A stretch of DNA of 64,000 nt from Siderastrea siderea. Its lineage: Eukaryota > Cnidaria > Anthozoa > Scleractinia > Rhizangiidae. This document shows positions 33,903 through 45,431 of the stretch, piece after piece. The stretch's first letter is position 1; each line of letters starts with the position of its first letter. Where the stretch lies: contig OZ034977.1 of the NCBI GenBank assembly GCA_964030785.1, forward strand, positions 31,951,652 to 32,015,651, read 5' to 3'. The translations under genes were made by a program, and so were the position numbers. The notes below the pieces were generated by a model. The model searched no databases, was not told the DNA's origin, and worked only from the letters and a program-made list of their open reading frames with translations.

Positions 33903-35086
33903 TTAAAACAACAAAGCCTAGCGCCTTACAACGGCCGTTCCTCCCTACCCACGCTCTGTTGGTGCCCCAGCAGGTTCATGCGTGTGACCAGAATTCTCGA
34001 GTGAACCCGGAGAGTGGCTCTGGGTTTTTTCTGTACACAACTATTTTCCTCCAAACTGGAGTTAGTGCAGGCCTCTCAAGAGGGAGGTACCAGTTGTTTG
34101 TTTGTTTGTTTTTTTTCCCATGCTTTTCACGAATTTAATAGATCTAAAATGCAAGAAACAGACACGTTGCAAAGTAAAATTAATCAGCAATACAAAGTGA
34201 CAACTGAAGAATTTACTTCATTCTCTAAAGTCCAATTAAAATGAACTCTTCAAAAGTAGACAATTATTCTTTCTGCTACTCTAGATCTACTGTCAAAAAA
34301 GAAACGCTATGTAGCCTAAAAGCCGTGTGGAAACGGCTCAACCAGCAGAATACATGGACCAACTTGAGGCCCTGTTTTTTTAGTAATGTGCAAGAGATTT
34401 CATGTGGACATTCCAGGGGAAAAAAACTAACACAGGCCGGACGGTATAATCTGCAGGTGTACAGGTGCAGGTGCAGGTGTGCAGGTGTGAGTGCAGGTGT
34501 GCAGGTGTGCAGTTGCAGGTGTGAATGCAGGTTCGGATGCAACGTCTATGTCTAACAACATGACATCATTTTACGTCACAGTTTGATATGGCCTAGTCAT
34601 CCATGTGTCATACGTGATAAAACACGGCCCATGTCACTTTTCTTTAACGTTTTCATTATTTTTAGCAATCATGGAAAATCTTCAAGTATTTTTGACTGCT
34701 TCCGATGACTTTAGTTGTACTCGGCAATCCATAACCAAGACCGTCAGACAATGAAATAACTCTTTACGCGTCCAATTCACTTTATCTACTCTGCTGATAA
34801 AACCAAATGTTGGTGTTTCGCTCCCTCACCAACGCAGCAACTCGGTTTCTTTATAAACTAATCCCTTAATTTATTTCGGTTGCAAATACGAGTCTCTGCT
34901 GACGGTGTATTCTAATAGTTTATTGACGAAGAGTTTGCGCAGGTATTCCAGGATCTCAGAGTTATTCAACCGGCTATAAAAACCTTTATTACAGCATTAA
35001 TTGTCAGACTGTTTTAATTTGAGCGTTACTGCAACCGTTGCGTTAAACGACCAAATTATGAGGATTTGTATGGGGAAAAACGTTTC

Positions 35087-35332
35087 CTACTTGATATTTA
35101 AAGAGCTAACAACTCTTGAATAAACTCTCTTCTGCTCGTCGTTTTGAGTTCTGTATGGTTTTCGGAACACTTTGAGGCGAAATAAGAGAAAACCATAGAG
35201 GACACAAATAGATAAGCAAAGGAGACGAACTGAAAAAAACCGTTTATTTGTTCTCATTTTAAAATTCAAGCAGGAATCAGAGCCTGTGCTACCTGCAGTC
35301 ATTGTAATGGCAAAAGAAAAAATTAACACCAA
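35087..35332 (-). pseudogene. Possible relic of a receptor TM3 exon
   Basis: The minus-strand frame contains LLCLSICVLYGFLL and QNDEQKRVYSR, in the order and spacing of TM3 and the TNDEQKITYK end of the first receptor's TM3 exon. A run of 14 bases (TTCTGCTCGTCGTT on the plus strand) is shared with 27110-27123. The rest is poorly conserved, so chance similarity is possible. Confidence 0.35.
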
Positions 35333-35646
35333 ACGGATTTGAACAAAGATTTGACTTTATTCTTGAGGCGAAACATTACGGCCAGAACAAATGAAGAAAC
35401 ATCGCCGTAAAAATCTACTTAACATTCTTTCCCTTCTGAGCTTTTGGGCTGAAAACATAAACTTCGCGCGCTTTCCCTGTGACTTTGTCTAGTAAAATCA
35501 TAGAGAGAAGAAGTTATTGATGAATTAAAATTGAAGAAAAAATGACAGGGCAGGTGCATGGAATCACCCTGTCAAATCTTTATCAGGGTCGGGTGTGGTC
35601 AATGATCGTCTGTTCTTGAAAGTCATTGAAAGTGTTTACATAATAT

Positions 35647-36189
35647 TGCTAAAATAAGGAAATTCATATCGTTCAAGAACTGTGAGACACTGATCCATGC
35701 ATTTGTAACATCTAAGATGGATTATTGTAATTCTCTCTTGTCTGGTCTTTCACAAAACCAGATTCAGAGGTTGCAGTATGTCCAGAACTCAGCTACACAC
35801 CTCATCACTGGTACTAGGAAATATGACAGCATTACACCCATACTGAGAGAGTTACATTGGCTTCCAGTGGCCGAACGAATTCATTTTAAAATTCTACTTT
35901 TAACATTTAAATCGTTAAATGACATGGCGCCTTTTTATTTACGTGAACTTTTATCGCCATATATTCCCTCTAGAACGTTGCGCTTCTCTAGCAAATCATC
36001 GCTTGTAGTACCTAGATGCAATCTTAAGACGTATGGTCAAAGAGCATTTTCATATATTGCACCAGTGTTATGGAACTCTCTTCCAGAGGATATGAGGAGC
36101 TGCAAGTCCTTGACTACTTTTAAAACAAAGCTGAAGACCTTTCTTTTTCTTTTTAAGTGTCAATTTTTTAATTGACACTGCATTTTACA

Positions 36190-36231
<42 letters not shown>

Positions 36232-36345
36232 TTGTTTAATTGTACATATCGTCAATTCTATTATTTAATTATAAATATTGTAAAGCGCTGTTGGATACCC
36301 TGTAGAAACAGCGTTATATAAATCATCATTATTGTTATTATTAAA
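35647..36345 (+). mobile_element. LINE 3' end (CR1/L2-like), inside the Mutator-like element
   Basis: The frame 35717-36175 encodes the usual C-terminal stretch of such LINEs: MDYCNSLLSGL, IQRLQYVQNSATHLITG, LRELHWLPVAERI, LWNSLPEDMR. It extends upstream in frame to about 35647. The stop is followed by an (ATT)n run at 36192-36231 and a GCGCTGTTGGATACC tail ending in another ATT run. It is heavily 5'-truncated. Confidence 0.88.
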
Positions 36346-36639
36346 GCAATCAGGAATACTTGAAGGTTTTCCATGATTGCTAAAAATGACAAAAACGTTA
36401 AAGAAAAGTGACGTGGGCCTTGTTTTATCACGTATGACAAGTGGATGGCTAGGCCATATCAAACTGTGACGTAATAATGACGTCATGTTGTTATACATAG
36501 ACGTTGCATCTGAACCTGCGTTCACACCTGCACCTGCACACCTGTACTCACACCTGTCCACCTGCACACCTGCACAGATTATACCGTCTGTAACACAGGC
36601 CACCTTTTCAGTGATGTACATGTATTTCAGCACAAAATA

Positions 36640-39600
36640 ACAAGTCTAGTCTTTGCTAGCTGCTTTTACAACATTATTTTTTTCAAGCGATTTGTTTTTA
36701 GCGTGATAGAAATTACACATTGGTTAATAAGTCCATCAGCTCGGGCAGTTGTATTACATTAGACAAAGTGGACAACACAGTGGAAAAACTCTTACACCAC
36801 TAGAGGGAAAACTGGTTGAACTTTAGTCAGATAGGAACAGAGAATAGCCAGAGCAAGGCGTCCTCCACAAATTGGAAACAAGGTTGTTGGCAGCGACGAA
36901 GATCTTTTTGTGACTTGATGGCAATTTCCTTTATTAGCATTTCCTTCGTTTTGAAATAATGGTGAATGACATCTTTTGGTTTCTTGAATGCTGCTACAAC
37001 AAGCTTATTCTTATGGAACTTGAGATGTGTGAAGAACGGATGATAACTACTATCATCTTTCATCTTTGCCACCATCATTGGTGGATATTCTCAATTTTTG
37101 CAGTCGTGTATTGGTAGAGGACGTTGACGACCTTCATATTCTCAATTTTTGCAGTCGTGTATTGGTAGAGGACGTTGACGACCTTCATGGATGATAAACA
37201 TGGAAAAAATAAATATAAAAGGCATAGCAGAGAGGTGTACAGTAAAATGGTAGTGATTTGCAGTACTTAACATCCACACTTGAAAAATGGTCCCTGAAGG
37301 GGTGCATTAGGGAAATGAGACCGTCACTGAGACTACACCTTACCACCACCTTGTTGTTATGATCATTTTTTCTGGGCCTAAAGTATGGCTTCTGCTGGCA
37401 TTTTCTTATCTAAAACATCCGTGTTAGTACAAGCACATTTTTGTGGCCCATCGAGACCTTCTTAACAGGTTTCTACTAAAGTTGACCAGACCCAAGTCGT
37501 AAGAAATCATCCACCTTATCCTAGGGTACTAGGGACTTTGTTATGCTTCCTGAAAGGATAGCTAATTGGTACTCGTCGTTTACAGAAAGGCAATTGGACA
37601 GGCAGCAAAAGTGAACCACCCTAATCGTTCTAAATTTAGGTGTAAAAATACATTAAGTGAGGTAACATTAAGGATCTACACAGCATCTAATTACTCACTT
37701 GAGGTAAAGAGAGGCGTCTGTAGTTTCTTTAGTCTTGCCTGGAATGGCACTGGAGAAACGCATGGAGTTAGATTACACAAGTGATAAAAATGAATACCTG
37801 TCGAAGGAAGAGGAAAAAATTAACTGCTGATTGTTTGTTATTTGGTTAAATGCATGCACACGCTACAGCAGCTATGATTTGTTATAAGATTACACAGATG
37901 TCACTGAACTGGTGTGAGGTAGTATTGGGGAAACAATGATTAAGTTCTTTCTTTCACAAGTTTATTGATCTCAGGCTCGGTTTAGTTTAAAATATAATGA
38001 GATTAGACATGGGGCAGTACTATTGGATAGATGTTCTTTTGGAAAAATGACAGATCATGAGTCGTTTCATACATAGCGTTCTGATTATGTGGTAAATGAT
38101 TACTACATGTGACTTTAACACCTAAAATTTCGAACTGAACCACAGATGTCGCAGCATAAAAACTCTGAAGATACTGCACCACTTCCTCTATGCCACTGAA
38201 ATCCAAGAGAATACTTTTTCCAGTTGTAGCAACACTACCACGAATGGAATCAATGAATGGGAATCAAATAACTTGTAATAGCCTTGGTTGTTAATAATTA
38301 TAGCTACCGTGTTTATATTTATTTGTATGGTCAACATGAAGGTTCTGTACTCTGCCATCAACACATTGAATGCATATTGCAGTGACAAGTTATTAGACAT
38401 TAGCAAGTTGAATCAAAAGGGGGATGTAAAAACGGTAAACGCAGATTTGTCAAAGCCTGGTGTAATAATTTACTTGCCACGTGCGATCAACCTTTCTTAA
38501 CGTTGGTAGATAGATACCTTCCACGTAAAATAACCACAACAGCATACACCAGAATTTTCCTTTCATAAGATTGGACGATTCTTTGGTTTTGAGATAAATA
38601 TTATGTAGCCCCACCACGACTCTGTATTGCATTAAATATATCATGACTTCAAAATAAGAAGACTATAGCTCACCTTAGCTAGAATCTGTCTTCTATACAG
38701 AACTGCTCACAGGATGTCTGATAACTCGGTGCCACAGGTATCAACAGTGCCAATATAGTTCAGTTTAGTTCAGGTATTATTAGTTATTTACTCGTATTTC
38801 CTGACAGGCAAGGGTTCCGGCCTAAACACTGCTCACAGTATGTGCAGCTTCGATAATTTCGTGTGGACCCTTGTCCTATCGTGCGTGCGTGTATGTACTT
38901 ATTGATGTCTGTGTACAACTTCTTATGTGTTCTTATGCAAGTGAGCAAAAACTTGACGGACGAAAATGTACCGCAACTCTGCAAAGCGCAACAGATCTCC
39001 CCAAGGCTCAAATCGTCATCGAAATGCACTAGCCATTCAAAATGGCGACTGAAAGGACCTACTCATTTCACGTTGATCAGGTGATTTCATTACGTATCTC
39101 CATTGGTTTCCAGTGCTCGGCATGAGAAATCCAGAACAAAAACACTGCGTGACTGTGTAGTTGCACGAACATATTTGCATATAAGAACAGTAGTCCCTTC
39201 TTCTTAATCTGATCTAATCTTGTTATTCCAATGGAAAACTAAAAATATTTGTCTCGATCGTATACTGGAATTGACTCCGTCAAGCTGGTTGGAAATCAAA
39301 ATATTAACAAAGGAATACAGAAGCAAACTACATGTGCATGAATTCACGCAGCTGGTTCGCTGTGGCCACGACGTTTAAATCTCAAATTGACGAGTCCGTC
39401 TTGTGTATTTATAATTTCTGATGTGTTTGTTTCAGTGGAAAATTATACCACGGCTAAGTTAAGGCTGGGCCAGGTGGACGGCAAGAAAAGAAAACAGCGC
39501 ATTCGAAGTAAAATTAATCACATAGTTCCTTTTGATCGAGATTCGCTAATATAGAATGCAAACGCTTCCGGGGATCGTACTCCCATCTACAAGGTGTATG

Positions 39601-39845
39601 GGAATGTCTCGCTCATAATGTAACGGCTTCAGTGTCCCTGTGGTACATCCCTACCCAGCATCTCACAGAGTACCCACCCAGCCTCACACACCGTATGTCA
39701 GAAAGCGCGGTTTTTCTGGGTTACAGCATCAACCGTATGACGTCACAATAACGTGACGTCATCGGTTAAAAAATTACAACTGCTTGAAATGTTGAAACAT
39801 CAATACTGTGCTTTAAGTATCGTTAGAAAATGTGAAAGACAACAA
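36640..39845. other. Stretch without a recognised gene
   Basis: Apart from the 48-bp duplication I see only short unassigned ORFs (36827-37078 minus, 37566-37784 plus). At 39042 an ATG in a good context opens 13 codons up to a GTGATT donor-like site. No matching downstream exon was found. Confidence 0.35.
37089..37184. repeat. Exact 48-bp tandem duplication
   Basis: Two adjacent identical copies of a 48-bp unit (37089-37136 and 37137-37184). On the minus strand the unit is a multiple of three and keeps an open frame of 16 codons per copy, but a stop follows shortly. Confidence 0.85.
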
Positions 39846-39849
39846 CAGC

Positions 39850-40426
39850 AACAATAACCTTTATTTGCATGACTATAATTATCTACAGTATTGCAAAAGG
39901 TACGTAAAAACAAGAACAAAAAGAAATAATCATTATTATGATATTAATAACAGATAATCAAGTGACATCATTCTCAGATGACAGGATACTGTCATGCAAA
40001 TTATTCAATAATGAAATATAATTCGTCAATCTTAAATTAAGATAAATATCTTCGGAGTTCACCAGTTTAATCATCAGGTCCGAGTAAGATAGCTGCTGAA
40101 AATTATGGAGATGACTTTGTATTTGAGCGAAAAATTCATTTCTAAGTTTGAAATATTTCGGGCAATAGCAGAGGAAGTGAATTTCATCTTCAGTTTCATT
40201 GGAGTCACAAACTGGACATAACATTTTGTCGTGAGGAGTTTGGTTATAACTTCCAGTTTCATGGTATGAGACGTGCATAAGGGGAGACTCGCATAGGATG
40301 AGAATCATAGATATGGGAATTGTTGAACTTACCGAATTCTGGCCTGACTTCTTTGTTATAGTCTTCAAAAAACTTTGTAATGACACCAATATCACCGAAG
40401 GTTCTGTGAAAGCAAGGTATAAGCCA
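39850..40426 (-). mobile_element. LINE 3' part on minus strand
   Basis: The minus frame 40395-39958 carries the C-terminal zinc-knuckle-like module MLCPVCDSNETEDEIHFLCYCPKYF and a preceding SYHETGSYNQTPHDK stretch typical of LINE ORF2 C-termini. The element is 5'-truncated next to the hairpin MITE at 40427. Confidence 0.8.
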
Positions 40427-40520
40427 GGCCCCAGTTGTTCAAAAGTTTGATAGCGCTATCCACCGGATAAATCACTATCCAGTGGATAACGCAATCAGTT
40501 TCCCTAACACTTATCCACTG

Positions 40521-40553
<33 letters not shown>

Positions 40554-40573
40554 ACTTTTGAACAACTGGGGCC
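40427..40573. mobile_element. Perfect hairpin MITE
   Basis: This 147-bp palindrome begins GGCCCCAGTTGTTCAAAAGT and ends with its reverse complement. The arms contain repeated GATAGCG/CGCTATC and GGATAA/TTATCC motifs and are almost identical, with a short centre near 40495-40510. Confidence 0.9.
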
Positions 40574-41106
40574 AGGTTAATTCAAAGTGACAACCTCAGT
40601 ATATGTTTCTTATACATAAACTTGCCCCTAAGACACACTGAAATCCGAAAAGATGGCATGCACTACCAACCTTTAATTTCATATTCATTTTATTTTCATT
40701 AAACTGATTATATTTCTTTCTAGTAAGTCTTCACTGAAAGAATGATTGGACATGTTACTGTAACTGTTACTGTAATTTTCTTGGTATCTGATATCATTGA
40801 TTTCATATTTTGTACTTTTTACCAATAATCAATAATGTCGTGATGTTTTATAATTTATCCTCAAGCTCAAGGTTTCAGAAAAGCTGAAATTCAACGATGA
40901 ATTAACTAGACGCATACTTACATTATAGGGTAAGTGAAGAGAAGACTAATAAAAAGGCTTGACTGGAATGACATTGTTTATGCCTTTCACCTTTGCTGAA
41001 AATAATGAAAGAAGGAGGTAAACCATAATAAAAATAGTGATATTTCTTTGAGATGTCACCATAAGGATACATACATAGAAAGAAGAAAATACACACATAC
41101 AATAAA

Positions 41107-41133
41107 AAAAATGTATATATATAGATATATGTA

Positions 41134-41223
<90 letters not shown>
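41107..41223. repeat. (TA)n microsatellite
   Basis: A long run of alternating T and A with a few G interruptions at the left. It could form hairpins and is prone to length change. Confidence 0.95.
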
Positions 41224-41226
<3 letters not shown>

Positions 41227-42254
41227 GTTACGTCATAATAGTGGTAACAATATATTGCAATTGTAAAAATACGGATACTAAAATACTCCTGAGATAGAAT
41301 GCATATATATAATGAAAAATATACACCTCAACGGAAAAAAAACTTTGCTAGGTAAAACTGTAAATCAGTTATGAACTTTACGATCTAACGGTTATCCTAG
41401 GCAGGAACAGGGATACTTGTTTTGGGTTTTTTGTTTATATTTGTTTGTTTTGTTTAGTTTTGTTTTTGTGGACAGATTGCACGTTACACTAACATGGCAT
41501 GCCTTAAAAGTCTGCTAAACTAAAATTAGTTCTCTCCTTACCTTCTACTCCCTAAAAATCACGCCATATAGAGAACGTTATAAAGGACGTCTATAATTCA
41601 AAAACAATTTAACAAGTGCTGCACGAGTTTATTAAATAAAAAACGAATAATGAACAGAACACTCTTCTTCGCATTTTATTCACACGCATGTCTTCCTAGA
41701 CTTATTCCATGTCTTGTCCAAAGTTTAGTCAATTTCATTCTCAATGTTTTCTATCTCAATATTAAGATGATGTTACAGAATAGAAAAAAAAATGTTTAAG
41801 GCATTGTCTTGTTACTATCGTCTTTTTGTCGGTTAAGATTGTCAAACTTCTTTTTAGACCATCGCTAAATTAAGTTCTCGCTAAATACGAAACTTTCCAA
41901 ATTCCAAAACATCGCAAGAACGGTAGCCTTAAAGTAGTTCCAGCAAAAAGAACTTATTTATGTCAGTGACATGTATGTACATCTAGTACATAGAAACAAC
42001 AAAATAAAGTTTAAGAAAATGAAAAGAGAACGTCACCATGCCTGTTTTCAGGGAAAAAAATAGATTGTAATATTGATTGCATGAATATTTCATGATTGAA
42101 GGACAGAAAAAAAAATTAAATTTCGATATCTGGTGGAGAGTGGTGTTTTCGTATGAAACATGGAGTAAAAAGCGCGATAATTTTTTTAATAAAAATATAA
42201 AAATAGCTAAATTTATATAATTTCTTTAAACAAAGAAATACCGTAGAAATATCG

Positions 42255-42412
42255 TAGATCCTTTTAATGGCCACTTTTAACACTCCTTAAAATTGCCACT
42301 TTTAAGACTCCGAAAAATTGCCAGTTTGAAGACTTCTAAAAGTGGCCAATTTAAAGACCTCTTTCAATCGCCACTTTTAAGACTCCTTAGCCACTTTTAA
42401 GAGTCCATAAAT
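42255..42412. repeat. Degenerate tandem repeat of GCCACTTTTAAGACTCC type
   Basis: Six to seven degenerate copies of a unit of about 20-25 bp, one of them roughly inverted (AAAGTGGCCA). No coding potential is seen. Confidence 0.75.
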
Positions 42413-44369
42413 GTCTGTGTATAGATTCTTTTCAAATCTTGAAATTTTGAGATAGGGTCGTACAGTCAGTGGTACAATTTTGAGAAAAAAAAATACCGAT
42501 AAGAACTAGCTCTGAGAACTCGTGCTCTACTTTTCATGCGTTCGAAGGCCTTCATATTTCCTTTGAAGGTGAAAATTATCAGATATGAAACTAAGAGTAA
42601 CCTGTTTAAAAATGTGTTTATGTATATAATATATAAACGCAGATTCCGTATCTCCAGGTCTTAATAGGGTTGTAAGAAACAATTATACTCATAAATTACA
42701 CGTGGCGGTAAAAGTATACCACGTGACCCTAGGTTAAGAAAACAGCACCCCAAAAGAAGAACTGAATCCCTTTCGAATCTCGTAAAGTTTAGAGCAGTTC
42801 AGAGTGCAGATCGTCAAGTTTGTGACAAAACATTATTACGTAGTACAGAACCTTTTGTTTTTATGCGCAGAGAACCTGAGTGTAGATCTCTATCGACGAA
42901 AATTACGAAGAGATAGTTTGGGAAGAAAACCGTGGAGAATAAATCGTTTACGTTAAGTTACAACAAGGGTTGATGTGGGATGAATACACAGTCTGTAGGA
43001 CGAATGTTGCCTTACTAAACAACGATTAACACTTAACACATTCCATAGAAACACAAAATGTGCAACTCAGGGACGTTTGCTCTCTTGAGTAATCAGAGTA
43101 GCTGAATAAAGTAGTAACATCTAGTAGTGTTTGTTACTTTATGTATATGCAAAGCTTTTTTGCTTGCTACGTATATAGTAAATTTCACTTTAATAATCAG
43201 GCCCAATTGCAAATGCCAACTATAAAGTGCACGTTTATAGCACGACATGAAGTTAATGAAAATTTTAATATCAGAGCATGGGTTGTACGTTATTATGACT
43301 GGCACTCACCAGGACAATCCCTTCCTTGACAATATGTCGAAATATCTTAACTACAGACGTACATATATAAATACAGGTAACATGTGTCACATTGACATCT
43401 TCATACTGACATATAAAGGTACAATTAGGTTCGATTTAATTACAATCGGCTACATTTGATAACCGGATAGCGCTGACAACCTTAGCAGCTTGACAAACGC
43501 TGTGTGCACTAGCATATAGTAGAACTGAAAAATGTATTATTTGGTCACCCATGACTGTGCTCACAACATTTAGAAAATGTTTCAAATCTAGACTATTCTT
43601 TTATCTTGCAATTATAAGAATATTAGGACCTACAGAAACAAAAGGCGCATTACATTTTCAGAGACATTAATTTTCACCCTGAGGCCCTTAGAGTTAAGGC
43701 AATGCATTTTTTTCTAGGGTTATGCTATTAAAGTTCACTATACATCCACTTACCTCCCTCCCAAGTTCTAAAGAACAAATTTAACAAATGTTCGCAAAGT
43801 TTCACTCGCTTAAGACTGACAAATTTAAGCCGGACACGGAGTTGTTACACAGTTACTTCGAGCTCCTTCACTTGACGGCTGCACATTGAGTACTTAATAC
43901 TGAAGTTGTGTTTGAGCCACATTGCACGATAATTTGTCCCTCAAAGGATAGAAGTTGTCAACTTAGAACAAAGTATGCAGAAGATCAGACATACCTTGTC
44001 TTTTGGCGATAAAAGAAACCTACATTATCATTTATGCGATGCATAATTAATAGGCCAGGATGGTTTTCAGAGACATGAACACTACCTTAACTCTAACCTC
44101 GCAAATTTAAAGAAGAAACTTACCCTTAAGGTAAAGCAAAGGGGCAATGAAAAACATTTACCCGTTATGGGCACTAGAAGGAATCCAGCCCCGTGTATAA
44201 AGAGAATTGTATGCTATTATTTATGTTATCTGTAGCGATCTAATGAAAGAATTATGCATGAATATAAAATTTTGTGCGTTTTAAGCCTTCTTGAAATGAT
44301 ACAGGAAATCAGGTTTAACCTTTAGCGATAAAATAAAGCAAGTGCATTGTGTAAGAAAATGTGACTGAA

Positions 44370-44590
44370 CGGTACTAACCTCAACAAAATGCTCCAAGAA
44401 GCACGAAACCTTAGTGGGGTCGCCGTGAAATGGTTGCTCTTTGACGCGTGGAGACAAGTATTGAATAAGCTGACTTAATTATGAAAAAATTTAAGCATTT
44501 GTTTGCGATTACTAACAATATGGCTTTGTCAGCTTTTGAAGTGTCTATCAGAACAAAGCAATTGACATGAGTTATCACTGCGGGATACTG
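44370..44590. repeat. Diverged copy of the 19.3-kb dispersed repeat
   Basis: It aligns with 19270-19480 through AACCTCAA, AAATGGTTGCTCT, ACAAGTATTGA and TTTGTTTGCGAT with many differences between. Confidence 0.65.
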
Positions 44591-44596
44591 ATAGAA

Positions 44597-44950
44597 AATA
44601 CAATACAATACAATACTTTATTGGCACTCCCAATGCGTTGTTTACAATGCATTTTAAAAATGTTAAAAGTGCAAACTAAATACAATACTCTCAGATACTC
44701 CATTTAAAAATGATTAAAAAAGATGCTTATCGACCACTACAATTTAAAAAGTCAGTAATTTATTTATTTTTCAGGTAAGATTTAAAAGAAGAGATCGATT
44801 TAAAGGTTTTAAGAGTATTGTCAAGATTGTTCCAGATGCTTATTATGCGATAATAAAACGTCCTCTGACCAGAGTTTGACGGGATGTTTGACCGGGTGTC
44901 GTGAACTGGACGCTGAGATCGAGGTCTTATAGATAAACCGGACATAATCA
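44597..44950 (-). mobile_element. LINE 3' end on minus strand with TATTG tail
   Basis: The minus frame ends RTFYYRIISIWNNLDNTL and SISSFKSYLKNK, the common final segment of CR1/L2-like LINEs. On the minus strand its 3' end is a short (TATTG)n tail at 44597-44616. It is 5'-truncated near 44950. Confidence 0.8.
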
Positions 44951-45431
44951 TAATATAATCATGAACTACTAAGACTACAATTTTCACTTGGCAATTGCTC
45001 TGAGAAGCATGCACTTGGTTCACTAAAATTTTACCTATGGAAATGAAAACAAATTTTGCCATGACACAGCACAGGTACGTGCCACAGAATTTACCGCCAA
45101 TTGCTGTACCTCTGCAGTCCACATCGATGGCCACAGGAGTCCATGTTGTGAAGAGTCATAATTTGTAGTGTCATGACTTCAGTTCAATGATTCTCTGTCG
45201 ACAAGAAATCTAGTCACTTTACTTAGTTTCGTTCTTTTTCATTCCGAACAGGTCGCGCCTTTGGCTGCGAAATGAACGAAATATCATTTTATTCCTTCCG
45301 AAAACAGGGTAAGACTCAGAGGCTTGCAATAACAGTAGCTGTAACTATAATTATACTTTAAATCCAGGATAAACGTGGGGTAAACAACCTTAGTAAACTG
45401 TTCCATCTAATGCTGTCAGAAAAAAAGCGCT

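Larger units (their letters stand above)
34439..36590. mobile_element. Mutator-like element with captured fragments, 11-bp TSD
   Basis: Inverted arms of about 240-250 bp (34439-34692 and 36352-36590) start with ACGGTATAATCTG followed by runs of GCAGGTGT. The flanks share the 11-bp duplication TAACACAGGCC (34428-34438 and 36591-36601). The interior holds pieces from elsewhere: a Penelope terminal fragment (about 34781-34865), a stretch resembling the end of a receptor TM3 exon (35087-35332) and a LINE 3' end (35647-36345). Long inverted arms with a 9-11-bp duplication fit a Mutator-like element acting as a fragment carrier. No transposase is present. Confidence 0.78.
40574..44340. other. Long AT-rich stretch without a recognised gene
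   Basis: It contains the TA microsatellite and the GCCACTTTTAA repeat listed separately. Open stretches are short and unassigned. Confidence 0.4.

Noticed and set aside
34241..34555. Cysteine- and arginine-rich ORF at the left arm.
   Set aside because: It is the translation of the GCAGGTGT repeats in the Mutator-like arm.
39042..39080. An ATG in good context opening 13 codons before a GTGATT donor-like site.
   Set aside because: No downstream exon with a matching phase was found.
44945..45134. Minus-strand open stretch with IDVDCRGTAIGGKFCG.
   Set aside because: No domain is recognised and it continues out of frame into the LINE end. It could be an exon, but no evidence supports it.
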